Shown one piece after another: positions 21,998 through 29,682 of a DNA stretch of 29,682 nt (position 1 is its first letter; every line of letters begins with the position of its first letter). This stretch comes from JBIIUJ01 sp044340025 (GTDB lineage: Bacteria; Pseudomonadota; Alphaproteobacteria; Caulobacterales; Aquidulcibacteraceae). Both the position numbers and the translations under genes were made by a program. The stretch lies in the NCBI GenBank assembly GCA_044340025.1, contig JBIIUJ010000015.1, positions 1 to 29,682 on the forward strand, written 5' to 3'. Under the pieces are notes generated by a model. That model saw only the letters and a list, made by a program, of their open reading frames with translations. It ran no database searches and was not told the origin of the DNA.

Positions 21998-23296
21998 TCA
22001 TATCCGGCCCCCCAACCGCAATTCTATTCGATCCCGTAGCGCAAAATAGAGCATTCCGGCCACATAGAGCGGGCTACGCGCCAGCGGGCCGCCGGGAAAG
22101 CGCGCGCCAGGCATGGAACCCATCAGATCGAACCGTTCAGCATGGCCCCGGATCGCCTCGGCGGCCAGCGCCCCGCCAAACGCCGCCAGCACCACCCCAA
22201 GCCCGGAATAGCCAAGCGCCCAGAAGACTTCCCCGCGGCGTCCGAAACAGGGATTGCGGGTGAAGGTGATGGAAACCAGCCCGCCCCAGGCGTAGTCGAG
22301 CGCCACATCGTTCAGGCTGGGGAACACCCGGGAGAGGTAGGGGCGCACGAACGCCCGAATGTCTTCCGGCGCGCTTGGCGTGTAGCGCTCGCCCCCGCCA
22401 AACAGGATCCGCCCATCGGCGGTGGGCCTGTAATAATCCACCACGAACTTGGCGTCCGACACCGCGGCCCGGCCGGGCATCAGCGCATCAAGCGCCCCGC
22501 CCAGCGGCTCTGTCGCCACGAGGTAATTGCCCACCGGCATGATCCAGGCGCCAAGCCGGCGATCGACCGCCTGGGTGTAGACATCGGTGGCGAGCAGGGC
22601 GTGGCGGGCCCGCACCACGCCATGCGCCGTGCGGGCCGTGACCCCGCCCGGTCCCTGCGTGAGGCTGGTGAGGCGCGAGCCTTCGCACACGCGAGCGCCC
22701 GCAGAGATCGCGGCGGCAGCCAGGCCCTGAGCGTAGTTGAGGGGATGGATGTGGCCGCCTGCAGGATCGAGCGTGCCGCCGACATAGCGCTCGCTGGCGA
22801 CGTGGCCGCGCACGGCGTCTGTGTCCAGCTCCTGCATGCCGTCATGGCCAAACACGTCGCGCGCGATGCGCGCCTCCGCCCAGGCATGGTCGCGCTGGCC
22901 GGCCGTCAGCGCGGCATAGACATGACCGGTTTCGGCATGGTCGCAGGCGATGGCGTGACGCGCGATCAGGTCGCGCTGGAGCGCGCGCGCCTCCTGTCCC
23001 ATGTCGAACAGGCGCCTGGCGGTGGCTGGATCGAAAGTCTCGTGCAGATAGGCCGCGCCCTTGCGCTGTCCGGGGATGATCAGGCCGCCGTTGCGCCCGG
23101 AGGCGCCCCAGCCCACGCGCTCGGCCTCCAGCACCACCACCTCGAAGCCTGCTTCGGCCAGATGCAAGGCAGCGCTCGCGCCGGTGAAGCCTGCGCCGAT
23201 CACCACGACGTCGCAGCGGGTCTCGCCCTCAAGGCGCGCCAGCGGGCCGAACGGGGCACGCGTTGCGGCATACCAGGAGGCGGCGTGCTGGCTCAT
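21998..23296 (-). CDS. FAD-dependent amine/amino-acid oxidoreductase (DAO family, PuuB/OrdL-like)
   Basis: Flavoenzyme of 432 residues. The FAD-binding motif CDVVVIGAGFTGASAALHLAE is followed by EAERVGWGASGRNGG, which is characteristic of the gamma-glutamylputrescine oxidase-like branch of the D-amino-acid-oxidase superfamily. The C-terminal region GYSGLGVVLAAFGGALAAEAI closes the FAD site. The start SWYAATR (residues 6-12) also fits that branch. The ATG at 23296 is preferred over one 14 codons upstream; GAGGGA lies upstream at a somewhat long spacing. No other putrescine-degradation genes are near, so the substrate is unknown. Divergent from terC. Confidence 0.85.
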   Translation of the reverse strand: MSQHAASWYAATRAPFGPLARLEGETRCDVVVIGAGFTGASAALHLAEAGFEVVVLEAERVGWGASGRNGGLIIPGQRKGAAYLHETFDPATARRLFDMGQEARALQRDLIARHAIACDHAETGHVYAALTAGQRDHAWAEARIARDVFGHDGMQELDTDAVRGHVASERYVGGTLDPAGGHIHPLNYAQGLAAAAISAGARVCEGSRLTSLTQGPGGVTARTAHGVVRARHALLATDVYTQAVDRRLGAWIMPVGNYLVATEPLGGALDALMPGRAAVSDAKFVVDYYRPTADGRILFGGGERYTPSAPEDIRAFVRPYLSRVFPSLNDVALDYAWGGLVSITFTRNPCFGRRGEVFWALGYSGLGVVLAAFGGALAAEAIRGHAERFDLMGSMPGARFPGGPLARSPLYVAGMLYFALRDRIELRLGGRI

Positions 23297-23403
23297 GCGG
23301 GCGACGGTCCCTCTTGCCGCAGGCGGGCGCGGCGCCAAAGCGCCTTGATCACGTCTTCGTGACAGATACGCTGAAGCCCGCCAATCATGGGGAGTGAGAG
23401 ACG

Positions 23404-24165
23404 GTGCTGGAAGCCATGTTCGCCTGGATGGCGACGCCGCAAGGCTGGGCGAGCCTTCTTACGCTCACCCTTCTCGAGATCGTTCTCGGCATCGACAATG
23501 TCATCTTCATCTCCATCGCCGCTCAGGCGCTGCCGAAGGACAAGCAGCAGGCGGCGCGTCGCCTGGGTCTGTTTCTGGCGCTTTTCCTGCGCATTGCGCT
23601 CCTGTCCACCCTGGTTTTCCTCGCCCAGCTTTCAACACCCCTGTTCGCCGTGGGCGAGTTCGACTTCTCCTGGCGCGACATCATCCTGATCACGGGCGGC
23701 TTCTATCTGCTCTACAAGGCCACGATCGAGATCGATGACATGGTGCGCGCCAAATCTATGGCCGATCATGCCGGACCGAAGAAACAGCATTCGGCCTTCT
23801 TCGCCGTCGTCGCCCAGATCGCCGTGGTCGATCTCGTCTTCGCGCTCGATTCCATCATCACGGCGGTGGGCATGACCAATCAGCTCCCGATCATGATCAC
23901 GGCGGTGGTGATCGCCGTCGTCGTGATGCTGCTTGCCAGCGACGTGGTCTCCCACTTCATCGAGCAGAACCCGACGACCAAGATGCTGGCGCTCACGTTT
24001 CTGCTGATGGTGGGCATGGCGCTCGTCGCCGACGGGTTCGGCTTCCATGTCGAGCGGACGTTCCTTTATGTCGCGATCGCCTTCTCGGCCCTGACCGAGA
24101 CGCTGAACATCCTCGCCCAGCGCAAGCGGGCGCGCGAGGCCGGCATGAGCGGGGACGGGATCTAG
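23404..24165 (+). CDS. TerC-family integral membrane protein
   Basis: A 253-residue inner-membrane protein with about seven to eight hydrophobic segments. Conserved acidic membrane motifs are visible: LEIVLGIDNVIF (Asp31) and VVDLVFALDSIITAVGMT (around residue 150), which in TerC/Alx proteins are linked to metal (manganese or calcium) handling, including protection of exported metalloenzymes. The GTG at 23404 follows GGGGAGTGAGAG; an ATG four codons later is possible. A weak promoter pair (TTGATC at 23345, TACGCT at 23367) lies in the divergent gap. The TAG stop overlaps the tlpA stop on the other strand in the shared CTAG. Confidence 0.9.
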   Translation: MLEAMFAWMATPQGWASLLTLTLLEIVLGIDNVIFISIAAQALPKDKQQAARRLGLFLALFLRIALLSTLVFLAQLSTPLFAVGEFDFSWRDIILITGGFYLLYKATIEIDDMVRAKSMADHAGPKKQHSAFFAVVAQIAVVDLVFALDSIITAVGMTNQLPIMITAVVIAVVVMLLASDVVSHFIEQNPTTKMLALTFLLMVGMALVADGFGFHVERTFLYVAIAFSALTETLNILAQRKRAREAGMSGDGI

Positions 24166-24791
24166 CCGCCGTCGCCGGTCAGCACCGCGCTGATCAGCGC
24201 TTTGGCTTCCGGGCTCGACCAATCCGCATCGCCAGCCAGGCGCGCCACCTCTCGCCCGGAGGCATCGTAAAGCACCGAAGTGGGAAAGCCCCGCGCCTTC
24301 ATCGGATACACGACGGCGTAGTTCGGGTCGTGGTAGAAGGCGAGCGCGCCGCCGGTAAGCTTGTCGAGTTCAGCTTTTGCCTGCAGCCCTTCTGCGGCGC
24401 GATCCACGCTGATGGCCACGACGCGGAACTTCTGGCCGGCGAAATCGCGCTGCAGCGCGGCGAGGGTGGGCATTTCCTTCACGCAGGGCGGGCACCAGGT
24501 GGCCCACAGGTTCACCAGCACCACCTCGCCGCGATAGGCCGCAAGGGTTGTCTGCGCCCCGTCGGGGCCGAGGAAGGCCTCCGAGGGCTGTTCGGGCGGC
24601 TCGGGGATCACCTCCAGCTTTTCCAGCGCGCCGCTCGCGAACCGATCCAGGCTCATCGTCGCGTGATCGTTGGACGCGGCCGAGAAGACCACGTAAAGCG
24701 CACCCACCACGCCGACCACGAGGGTGGCGAGGATCGCTTTTCCGAGGGGGAACCGGGCGGGCGCCTTTGGCGCTTCCTGTGTCTGGGTCAT
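24162..24791 (-). CDS. TlpA-like membrane-anchored thiol:disulfide interchange protein
   Basis: Periplasmic thioredoxin-fold protein of 209 residues. An N-terminal anchor helix (about residues 18-38) is followed by the thioredoxin domain with the active site WATWCPPC (Cys100, Cys103), ISVDRA, and the cis-proline loop GFPTSVLYD. TlpA/ResA-type proteins reduce disulfides during cytochrome c or cytochrome oxidase maturation. The ATG at 24791 overlaps the argH start on the opposite strand, so its promoter must lie inside the argH 5' coding region. Its position beside argH fits gene orders I recall from Caulobacter-like genomes. Confidence 0.92.
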   Translation of the reverse strand: MTQTQEAPKAPARFPLGKAILATLVVGVVGALYVVFSAASNDHATMSLDRFASGALEKLEVIPEPPEQPSEAFLGPDGAQTTLAAYRGEVVLVNLWATWCPPCVKEMPTLAALQRDFAGQKFRVVAISVDRAAEGLQAKAELDKLTGGALAFYHDPNYAVVYPMKARGFPTSVLYDASGREVARLAGDADWSSPEAKALISAVLTGDGG

Positions 24792-26193
24792 GGTCGTGTC
24801 GCAGCAGAAGTCGAAGAGCAACCAGATGTGGGGCGGACGCTTCGAAGCGCCACCCTCCGCCATCATGGAAGCGATCAATGTCTCCATCGATGTCGATCAA
24901 CGGCTCTGGGCGCAAGACATCGCCGGCTCCAAAGCGCATGCCGCCATGCTTGCCGCTCAGGGGGTGATCAGCGCCGAGGACGAAGCCGAGATCCAGAAGG
25001 GGCTCGACCTCGTGGCCGGCGAACTCGCCGAGGGCCGGTTCTCTTTCTCGCGGGCGCTGGAAGACATCCACATGAACGTGGAAGCGCGCCTGTCGGAGCT
25101 GATCGGTCCGCCGGCTGGCCGGCTGCACACCGCGCGGTCGCGCAACGACCAGGTCGCGACCGACTTCCGGCTCTGGATTCGCGATGCGCTCGACGGCGCC
25201 GACGCAGGCCTCGCCCAGCTGCAACGCGCGCTGCTCGCCCAGGCCGAGCGCCATGCCGCAACCGTGATGCCGGGCTATACCCACCTCCAGCCGGCCCAGC
25301 CCGTCACGTTCGGCCACCACATGCTTGCTTATGTGGAGATGATCGCGCGCGACCGCGGCCGGGCGCGCGACGCCCGCGCCCGGCTGAACGAAAGCCCGCT
25401 GGGCGCAGCCGCGCTTGCCGGCACGAGTTTCCCGATCGATCGCCACGCCACGGCCGCAGCGCTCGGCTTTGACCGTCCGATGGGCAATTCGCTCGATGCG
25501 GTCTCGGCGCGCGATTTCGCGCTGGAAGCGCTGGCCTTCGCCGCCATCTGCATCCAGCACCTCTCGCGGCTCGCCGAAGAGATCGTGATCTGGACCAATC
25601 CGGCCTTCGGCTTCATCCGCCTGCCCGACAGCTTCACCTCCGGCTCCTCCATCATGCCGCAAAAGCGCAATCCGGATGCGGCAGAGCTGGTGCGCGCCAA
25701 GACCGGGCGCATCTATGGCGGGCTTCAGGGTCTGCTGGTGGTGATGAAGGGCCTGCCGCTCGCCTATTCCAAGGACATGCAGGACGACAAGGCGATCATG
25801 TTCGATGCGCTGGACGGCCTGGCGCTCGCCATCTCCGCCATGACCGGCATGATCGCCGACCTCGAAGCCCGGCCAGAGCGGATGCGCGCGGCCGCCTCGG
25901 GCGGCTTTTCCACTGCGACAGACCTTGCCGACTGGCTGGTGCGCGTCCTTGGCCTGCCCTTCCGCGAGGCCCACCATGTGACGGGCGCGCTGGTGAAGGC
26001 GGCCGAAGCCCAGGGCCTGGATCTGCCCGACCTGCCGCTCGCCGCCATGCAGGCGGTCGAGCCGCGGATCACCGAAGGGGTCTTTTCCGTGCTGGGCGTG
26101 GATGCCAGCGTGGCGAGCCGCACGTCCTACGGCGGCACGGCGCCGGCGCGGGTGCTGGAGCAGGCCAGGCGCTGGCGGGAGGAACTGGGATGA
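24790..26193 (+). CDS. argH: ArgH, argininosuccinate lyase
   Basis: Last step of arginine synthesis: argininosuccinate to arginine plus fumarate. The fumarase/aspartase-superfamily signature GSSIMPQKRNPD lies at residues about 285-296. LHTARSRNDQVATD and PGYTHLQPAQP carry the active-site loop residues, and the N-terminal MWGGRF is typical. The start is not certain: ATG 24790 (467 residues, used here), GTG 24796, or ATG 24826, which begins at MWGGRF with a weak GAAGAG upstream. None has a strong Shine-Dalgarno. The stop overlaps the lptM start (ATGA). Confidence 0.95.
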   Translation: MVVSQQKSKSNQMWGGRFEAPPSAIMEAINVSIDVDQRLWAQDIAGSKAHAAMLAAQGVISAEDEAEIQKGLDLVAGELAEGRFSFSRALEDIHMNVEARLSELIGPPAGRLHTARSRNDQVATDFRLWIRDALDGADAGLAQLQRALLAQAERHAATVMPGYTHLQPAQPVTFGHHMLAYVEMIARDRGRARDARARLNESPLGAAALAGTSFPIDRHATAAALGFDRPMGNSLDAVSARDFALEALAFAAICIQHLSRLAEEIVIWTNPAFGFIRLPDSFTSGSSIMPQKRNPDAAELVRAKTGRIYGGLQGLLVVMKGLPLAYSKDMQDDKAIMFDALDGLALAISAMTGMIADLEARPERMRAAASGGFSTATDLADWLVRVLGLPFREAHHVTGALVKAAEAQGLDLPDLPLAAMQAVEPRITEGVFSVLGVDASVASRTSYGGTAPARVLEQARRWREELG

Positions 26194-26408
26194 GTGATTC
26201 GATGCGCAATGCCCGCAAGCGGGGGAGGATGGCGTTGGTCTTGCTCCCCCTCCTGCTGGCTGCCTGCGGCCTGCGCGGAGACCTTGAACGCCCCGCTCCG
26301 ATGTGGGGGCCCGATCGCGCCGCCTGGGAGAAGGCCGAGGCCGAGCGCAAGGCGCGCGAAGCCCAGGCAGCCCCAGCCCAACAGCCCACGCCCATCGCCC
26401 CCCAATGA
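26190..26408 (+). CDS. lptM: LptM-like small lipoprotein
   Basis: A 72-residue lipoprotein. A basic N-terminus and hydrophobic segment end in the lipobox LLAACG, and the mature N-terminus CGLRGDLERP resembles CGxxGPLxxP of LptM (YifL), which assists oxidative assembly of the LPS translocon subunit LptD. The rest is charged and Ala/Pro-rich. Its position between argH and lysA, with ATGA overlaps at both ends, is the gene order expected for this family (typically next to lysA or dapF). The one cysteine is the lipidation site. The functional assignment rests on motif and context. Confidence 0.8.
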   Translation: MSDSMRNARKRGRMALVLLPLLLAACGLRGDLERPAPMWGPDRAAWEKAEAERKAREAQAAPAQQPTPIAPQ

Positions 26409-27673
26409 ACCATTTCGCCTATGTGAACGGCCAGATGCACGCCGAGGGCGTGCCGCTCGAGACGATCGCCGAGGCGGTCGGCACGCCCTGCTATGTCTAT
26501 TCGAGCGCCACGCTGGAGCGGCATTTCCGCGTCTTCGCCGACGCCTTCGCCGGCCATGATCCGCTGGTGGCCTTCGCCCTGAAGGCGAACTCCAACCTCG
26601 CCGTGATTGAGACGCTGGTGCGTCAGGGCGCGGGCGCGGACACGGTGTCGGAAGGGGAAATCCGGCGCGCGCTTGCGGCCGGCTGTCCGCCCGAGCGGAT
26701 CGTGTTTTCCGGCGTCGGCAAGACCGATCCGGAACTCGCTTTCGCGCTCGAGGTCGGCGTGCACGAGATCAATGTGGAAAACGAGCCGGAGCTGACCCGG
26801 CTGTCGCGCATCGCAGCCGAGAAGGGCAAGGCGCAAGCCATCGCCATCCGGGTCAACCCGGACGTGGGCGCCGGCGGGCACGCCAAGATCGACACCGGCT
26901 ATGGCGACAGCAAGTTCGGCGTCTCGTTCGAGGAGGCGGCCCGGCTTTATGCGCTCGCCGAGCAGCATCTGGAGGGCGTGCGCCCGCTGGGAGTCGCCTG
27001 CCATATCGGCAGCCAGATCACCGATCTCGCGCCGATGGAAAAGGCCTTCGTGAAGATGCGCGGGCTGGTGGAGACCCTGCGCGCGCAAGGGCGCACGGTG
27101 GAACGGCTCGATCTCGGCGGGGGCCTGGGCGTGCCCTATCACGGTCAGGCTGGCCTGCCTTCCCCTGCCGATTACGCCGCCATGGTGCTGCGGGTCACTG
27201 ATGGACTGGGCGTGCGCCTGGCGTTCGAGCCTGGCCGCCTGATTGCGGGCAACGCCGGGGTGCTTCTGTCACGCGTGGTGCTGATCCATGAGCGGCCCGG
27301 CGGCAAGCGCTTTGCGGTGGTGGACGCCGCCATGAACGATCTGATCCGCCCCACGCTCTATGACGCCTATCACGATATCAAGACCGTGGCCGAGCCCGAC
27401 GGCCCGCCCGCCAATCAGGCCTATGACGTGGTCGGCCCGATCTGCGAGACCGGCGACACGTTCACCAGGGATCGCGATCTGCCGCCGCTGAAGGCGGGCG
27501 ATCTCGTCTGCTTCATGACAGCCGGCGCTTATGGGGCGGTGATGGCGTCGGAATACAATTCCCGGCCGCTGATCGCGGAGGTGATGGTGCGCGGGCAGGA
27601 TTGGTCGGTCGTGCGCCGACGCCGAACCTATGACGACATGTTCGCCGACGAGCAGAAGCCCGCGTGGCTGTAA
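26405..27673 (+). CDS. lysA: LysA, diaminopimelate decarboxylase
   Basis: PLP-dependent fold-type III enzyme converting meso-diaminopimelate to lysine; 422 residues. The PLP lysine is Lys60 in FALKANSN. HIGSQI, DLGGGLGVPY and EPGRLIAGNAG are the cofactor-phosphate and substrate regions, and CETGDTF carries the active-site cysteine contributed across the dimer. The ATG at 26405 overlaps the lptM stop. DapF, the preceding pathway enzyme, is encoded 12 kb away. The TAA stop is 5 nt from the end of the convergent carboxypeptidase gene. Confidence 0.97.
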   Translation: MNHFAYVNGQMHAEGVPLETIAEAVGTPCYVYSSATLERHFRVFADAFAGHDPLVAFALKANSNLAVIETLVRQGAGADTVSEGEIRRALAAGCPPERIVFSGVGKTDPELAFALEVGVHEINVENEPELTRLSRIAAEKGKAQAIAIRVNPDVGAGGHAKIDTGYGDSKFGVSFEEAARLYALAEQHLEGVRPLGVACHIGSQITDLAPMEKAFVKMRGLVETLRAQGRTVERLDLGGGLGVPYHGQAGLPSPADYAAMVLRVTDGLGVRLAFEPGRLIAGNAGVLLSRVVLIHERPGGKRFAVVDAAMNDLIRPTLYDAYHDIKTVAEPDGPPANQAYDVVGPICETGDTFTRDRDLPPLKAGDLVCFMTAGAYGAVMASEYNSRPLIAEVMVRGQDWSVVRRRRTYDDMFADEQKPAWL

Positions 27674-27678
27674 GCGGC

Positions 27679-29160
27679 TCAGCGCGCGCCCGCGCCGAGC
27701 GGCATGCAGGGATGGCCCCGCCGGGAGAGCACGCGGCAAGCTTCCTGCGCCGCGCCGGCGGCGATGCCGGAGAAACGGGCGCGGTAGAGCCGGTCGGTCC
27801 CGCGCACCACTTCCAGAACCTCCCGGCGTGAGCCAAGCAACGCATCGGGCAGATTGGCCGCAATCGACGAGAGTTTCTGCGTCGCCTGCTCGCGCTTGTT
27901 GAAGGCGCCCACCTGTATCGCCCAGTCGCCCGGCCGCGGTTGGGGCTGCTGGCGGGCGCGACGCTCGGCGCGTTCGGCCCGGCGCTCCGGCGGCGCCTGT
28001 TCGGCGATCGTCTGGGTCGGCGCGGGCGCACGACGGGGTGCGGCCGTCTCGCGCGGGGTGGATGGTTCGGCCGGCACAGCGTCGCTGCTGGCGCTGGCGA
28101 GCACCACGCGCCGGTTCGCCGGGGCATTGAGCTCCGGGGCCAAGGCCTGGGACGGGTCGCCCTCGATCACGATCTGCAGCCCGCGGCGCTCAGCCGAGCC
28201 CTGTTCCAGCACGCCGCGCAACGTCACCTCGATCGGGTCGGGATCGGCCGCAAGCAGCATCGCATCAGCGGCGTCGCGCCCGCGCACCAACGCAATCTGC
28301 TCCGCCTGCGGCCACCGGCCGGCCACAGCCGACCGCCGTCCGATCTCGGCGAAGGCGGCGTTGACGAGCTGTTCCATGTGCGCGTCGCGCTGGGCGGCGG
28401 AAGATCCGCCCATCACGACCGCTGCAATCCGGCGCCCGCCACGCTCGGCCGTGGTGGCGAGGTTGAAGCCGGACGCCGAGGTGAAGCCGGTCTTGAGACC
28501 GTCCACGCCCGCCACACGACCCAGAAGATTGTTGTGATTGCGCAGGAACTGGCCGTTCCAGACCATGTTTGGCGTCTGAAAATAGGACCAGTAGCCGGGG
28601 AAGTCGCGCCGCATCGCCAGCGTGAGCCGGGCCAGATCGCGGGCGGTGGTGAGCTGCTGGCCGGACGGCAAGCCGGACGCATTGATGAAGCGGGTGTCCA
28701 TCATGCCAAGCTCGCGCGCCTTGGCCGTCATCAGGCGCGCAAAGCCCTCCTCCGTCCCGCCGAGCCGCTCGGCGATCACGACCGAGGCGTCATTGGCCGA
28801 ACGCACCACCAGGGCGCGGATCGCATCGGGAACAGCTATGCTCGATCCCGCGTTCAGCCCCAGCTTGGACGGCGGCTGATTGGCGGCCCGCCGGCTGACC
28901 GGCAGCAGCTCGTCAGGGCGCAGGCGGCCATCCTCCAGCGCCTCGAACATCAGATAGAGCGTCATCACCTTGGTGATGGAGGCCGGGAAGCGCGGATCGT
29001 CGGCATAACGGGCGTGCAGCACCTCCATCGTGTCGGCGTCGACGACAATGGAGGCGTAGCGCGACTGGGCGGACGCGGCGGCGGCGGCAAACAGAACCAG
29101 AGCGGATGCGAGCCACGCACCGGCGCGCGCCCAGAAGCCAGTTGTTCGCCTGTGCGCCAT
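27679..29160 (-). CDS. D-alanyl-D-alanine carboxypeptidase with C-terminal SPOR domain
   Basis: Periplasmic penicillin-binding protein (S11 family, DacC/PBP5-like) that trims the terminal D-alanine of peptidoglycan stem peptides. After a signal peptide ending near residue 31 (AAASA-QS) come the motifs SITK (Ser61 nucleophile, Lys64), SAN (121-123) and KTG (223-225). Residues about 345-410 form a Pro/Ala/Arg-rich linker, and residues about 412-490 (GDWAIQVGAFNKREQA...) form a SPOR domain that binds denuded septal glycan and would direct the enzyme to division sites. I chose ATG 29160 (GGAG 9 nt upstream); a GTG six codons earlier is possible. 493 residues. Confidence 0.93.
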   Translation of the reverse strand: MAHRRTTGFWARAGAWLASALVLFAAAAASAQSRYASIVVDADTMEVLHARYADDPRFPASITKVMTLYLMFEALEDGRLRPDELLPVSRRAANQPPSKLGLNAGSSIAVPDAIRALVVRSANDASVVIAERLGGTEEGFARLMTAKARELGMMDTRFINASGLPSGQQLTTARDLARLTLAMRRDFPGYWSYFQTPNMVWNGQFLRNHNNLLGRVAGVDGLKTGFTSASGFNLATTAERGGRRIAAVVMGGSSAAQRDAHMEQLVNAAFAEIGRRSAVAGRWPQAEQIALVRGRDAADAMLLAADPDPIEVTLRGVLEQGSAERRGLQIVIEGDPSQALAPELNAPANRRVVLASASSDAVPAEPSTPRETAAPRRAPAPTQTIAEQAPPERRAERAERRARQQPQPRPGDWAIQVGAFNKREQATQKLSSIAANLPDALLGSRREVLEVVRGTDRLYRARFSGIAAGAAQEACRVLSRRGHPCMPLGAGAR

Positions 29161-29204
29161 CGCCTGATTCTCCAGCACAAGTCCCTACGCTACTAAGACC
29201 GCGA

Positions 29205-29219
29205 TTTACGAGACGTAAA
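29205..29219. promoter_or_regulatory. Inverted repeat upstream of the carboxypeptidase gene
   Basis: TTTACG-AGA-CGTAAA lies 45 nt upstream of the carboxypeptidase start and about 55 nt upstream of the phasin -35 box. A 6-bp inverted repeat with a 3-nt centre in a divergent gap could be an operator for either gene. No regulator is identified. Confidence 0.3.
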
Positions 29220-29274
29220 CCGTAGCAGAGCGGCGGACAGGCGGGCCGCGCCATTGTGCACCGCAACAATTTTC

Positions 29275-29302
29275 TTGACCGATGCGCCTGCCCGGCTATG
29301 CT
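29275..29302 (+). promoter_or_regulatory. Sigma-70-type promoter of the phasin gene
   Basis: TTGACC (29275-29280), 16 nt, then TATGCT (29297-29302): close to the TTGACA/TATAAT consensus with near-ideal spacing. A start of transcription near 29309 would give a leader of about 68 nt before the phasin ATG. It is among the best promoter matches in the window, which fits the abundance of phasins. Confidence 0.6.
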
Positions 29303-29376
29303 GCACCTGCGAAATCGCTTCGCCAGACGGCCCTGCGAACCGCCCCCGCTTTCTCCAATGAGAGGCCCGTATCGCC

Positions 29377-29682
29377 ATGCAAGAGACCCTCGACACCGTC
29401 ACCGCCCAATCCAACGCCGCCTTCAAGCAAGGCTATGAGCGCATGACCGCCGCGGCGAGCGGAATGAACGCCTTCGCCAAGGAATCCATGGAAGCTTTCA
29501 CCGCCTCTGCCAAGACGGCGGGCAAGGGCGCCGAAGAAGTGAACGCGCGCCTCCTCGCCTACATGAAGGGCTCGCTGGAACATGGCATGGCTGCGGCCAA
29601 GTCCATGACGGCCGCCAAGTCGTTCCAGGAGATCGTCGAGCTTCAGGCCGACTACGCCAAGAGCGCTCTGGACGCCTATCTG
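29377..29682 (+). CDS. Phasin family protein (partial, C-terminus beyond window)
   Basis: The first 102 codons of a phasin-type protein, a small amphipathic helical protein that coats polyhydroxyalkanoate granules. The frame from ATG 29377 stays open to the window edge. The sequence is Ala/Lys/Glu/Met-rich with no membrane segment, and includes SNAAFKQGYERM, SMEAFTASAKTAGKGAEEVN and SFQEIVELQADYAKSALDAYL, the last being the characteristic phasin block (family PF09361). GAGAGG lies about 11 nt upstream. The strong promoter and type of protein suggest a PHB-storing organism. Confidence 0.88.
   Translation, partial: MQETLDTVTAQSNAAFKQGYERMTAAASGMNAFAKESMEAFTASAKTAGKGAEEVNARLLAYMKGSLEHGMAAAKSMTAAKSFQEIVELQADYAKSALDAYL

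Noticed and set aside
23345..23372. terC promoter TTGATC-N16-TACGCT
   Set aside because: Both boxes are weak matches, and such pairs arise by chance; mentioned only as a possibility in the terC entry.

Overview
The window is GC-rich bacterial DNA from an anoxygenic phototrophic alphaproteobacterium. Evidence for this is the bch/crt gene order of purple bacteria, an exact PpsR/CrtJ-type operator, a phasin, and meso-DAP genes (dapF, lysA). The argH-lptM-lysA block and the polysaccharide/exosortase locus would suit a Caulobacterales/Maricaulales-like lineage, but that placement is inference from gene content. I see no rRNA, tRNA, CRISPR array or transposase. No gene-free stretch exceeds 300 bases; the longest (9238-9509) holds two tandem palindromic repeats.

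Layout. (1) 1-9237 is one end of a photosynthesis gene cluster. crtE-crtF and then bchC-bchX-bchY-bchZ (cut by the window edge) lie on the minus strand, and crtD-crtC diverge from crtE on the plus strand. These genes cover chlorophyllide a reduction to the bacteriochlorin (BchXYZ), oxidation of the 3-hydroxyethyl group (BchC), and GGPP supply plus hydration, desaturation and methylation of spheroidene/spirilloxanthin-type carotenoids (CrtE, CrtC, CrtD, CrtF). The cluster ends after crtC: crtI, crtB and crtA are not in the window. (2) 9248-10806 holds the repeats and an acyl-CoA dehydrogenase whose 3' end is frameshifted. (3) 10917-14084 holds coaD, a Spinster-like MFS transporter, an Imm53-like small protein and dapF. 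(4) 14131-21832 is a tightly overlapping minus-strand exopolysaccharide/exosortase locus: AAA ATPase, outer-membrane barrel, Wza-type export protein, Wzz/PCP, a BY-kinase-like protein with a GspE/MshEN N-terminus, an exosortase and an EpsI-family protein. (5) 21998-29682 is mostly housekeeping: an amine-oxidase-like flavoprotein, TerC, a TlpA thioredoxin, argH-lptM-lysA, a SPOR-tailed D,D-carboxypeptidase and a partial phasin gene.

The most unusual observations are these. A roughly 90-bp intergenic palindromic repeat sits in frame inside the 5' end of bchY, and it lacks the stop codon that the intergenic copies carry in that frame. An 18-base G homopolymer in crtF sets its reading frame. The conserved CrtC reading frame has no canonical start codon near its beginning and overlaps crtD. 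The exosortase locus encodes a degenerate BY-kinase that has lost its P-loop lysine and is fused to a possible c-di-GMP-type domain. Start codons were chosen from Shine-Dalgarno spacing, overlaps with neighbours and family N-termini; family assignments come from recognising motifs by eye.
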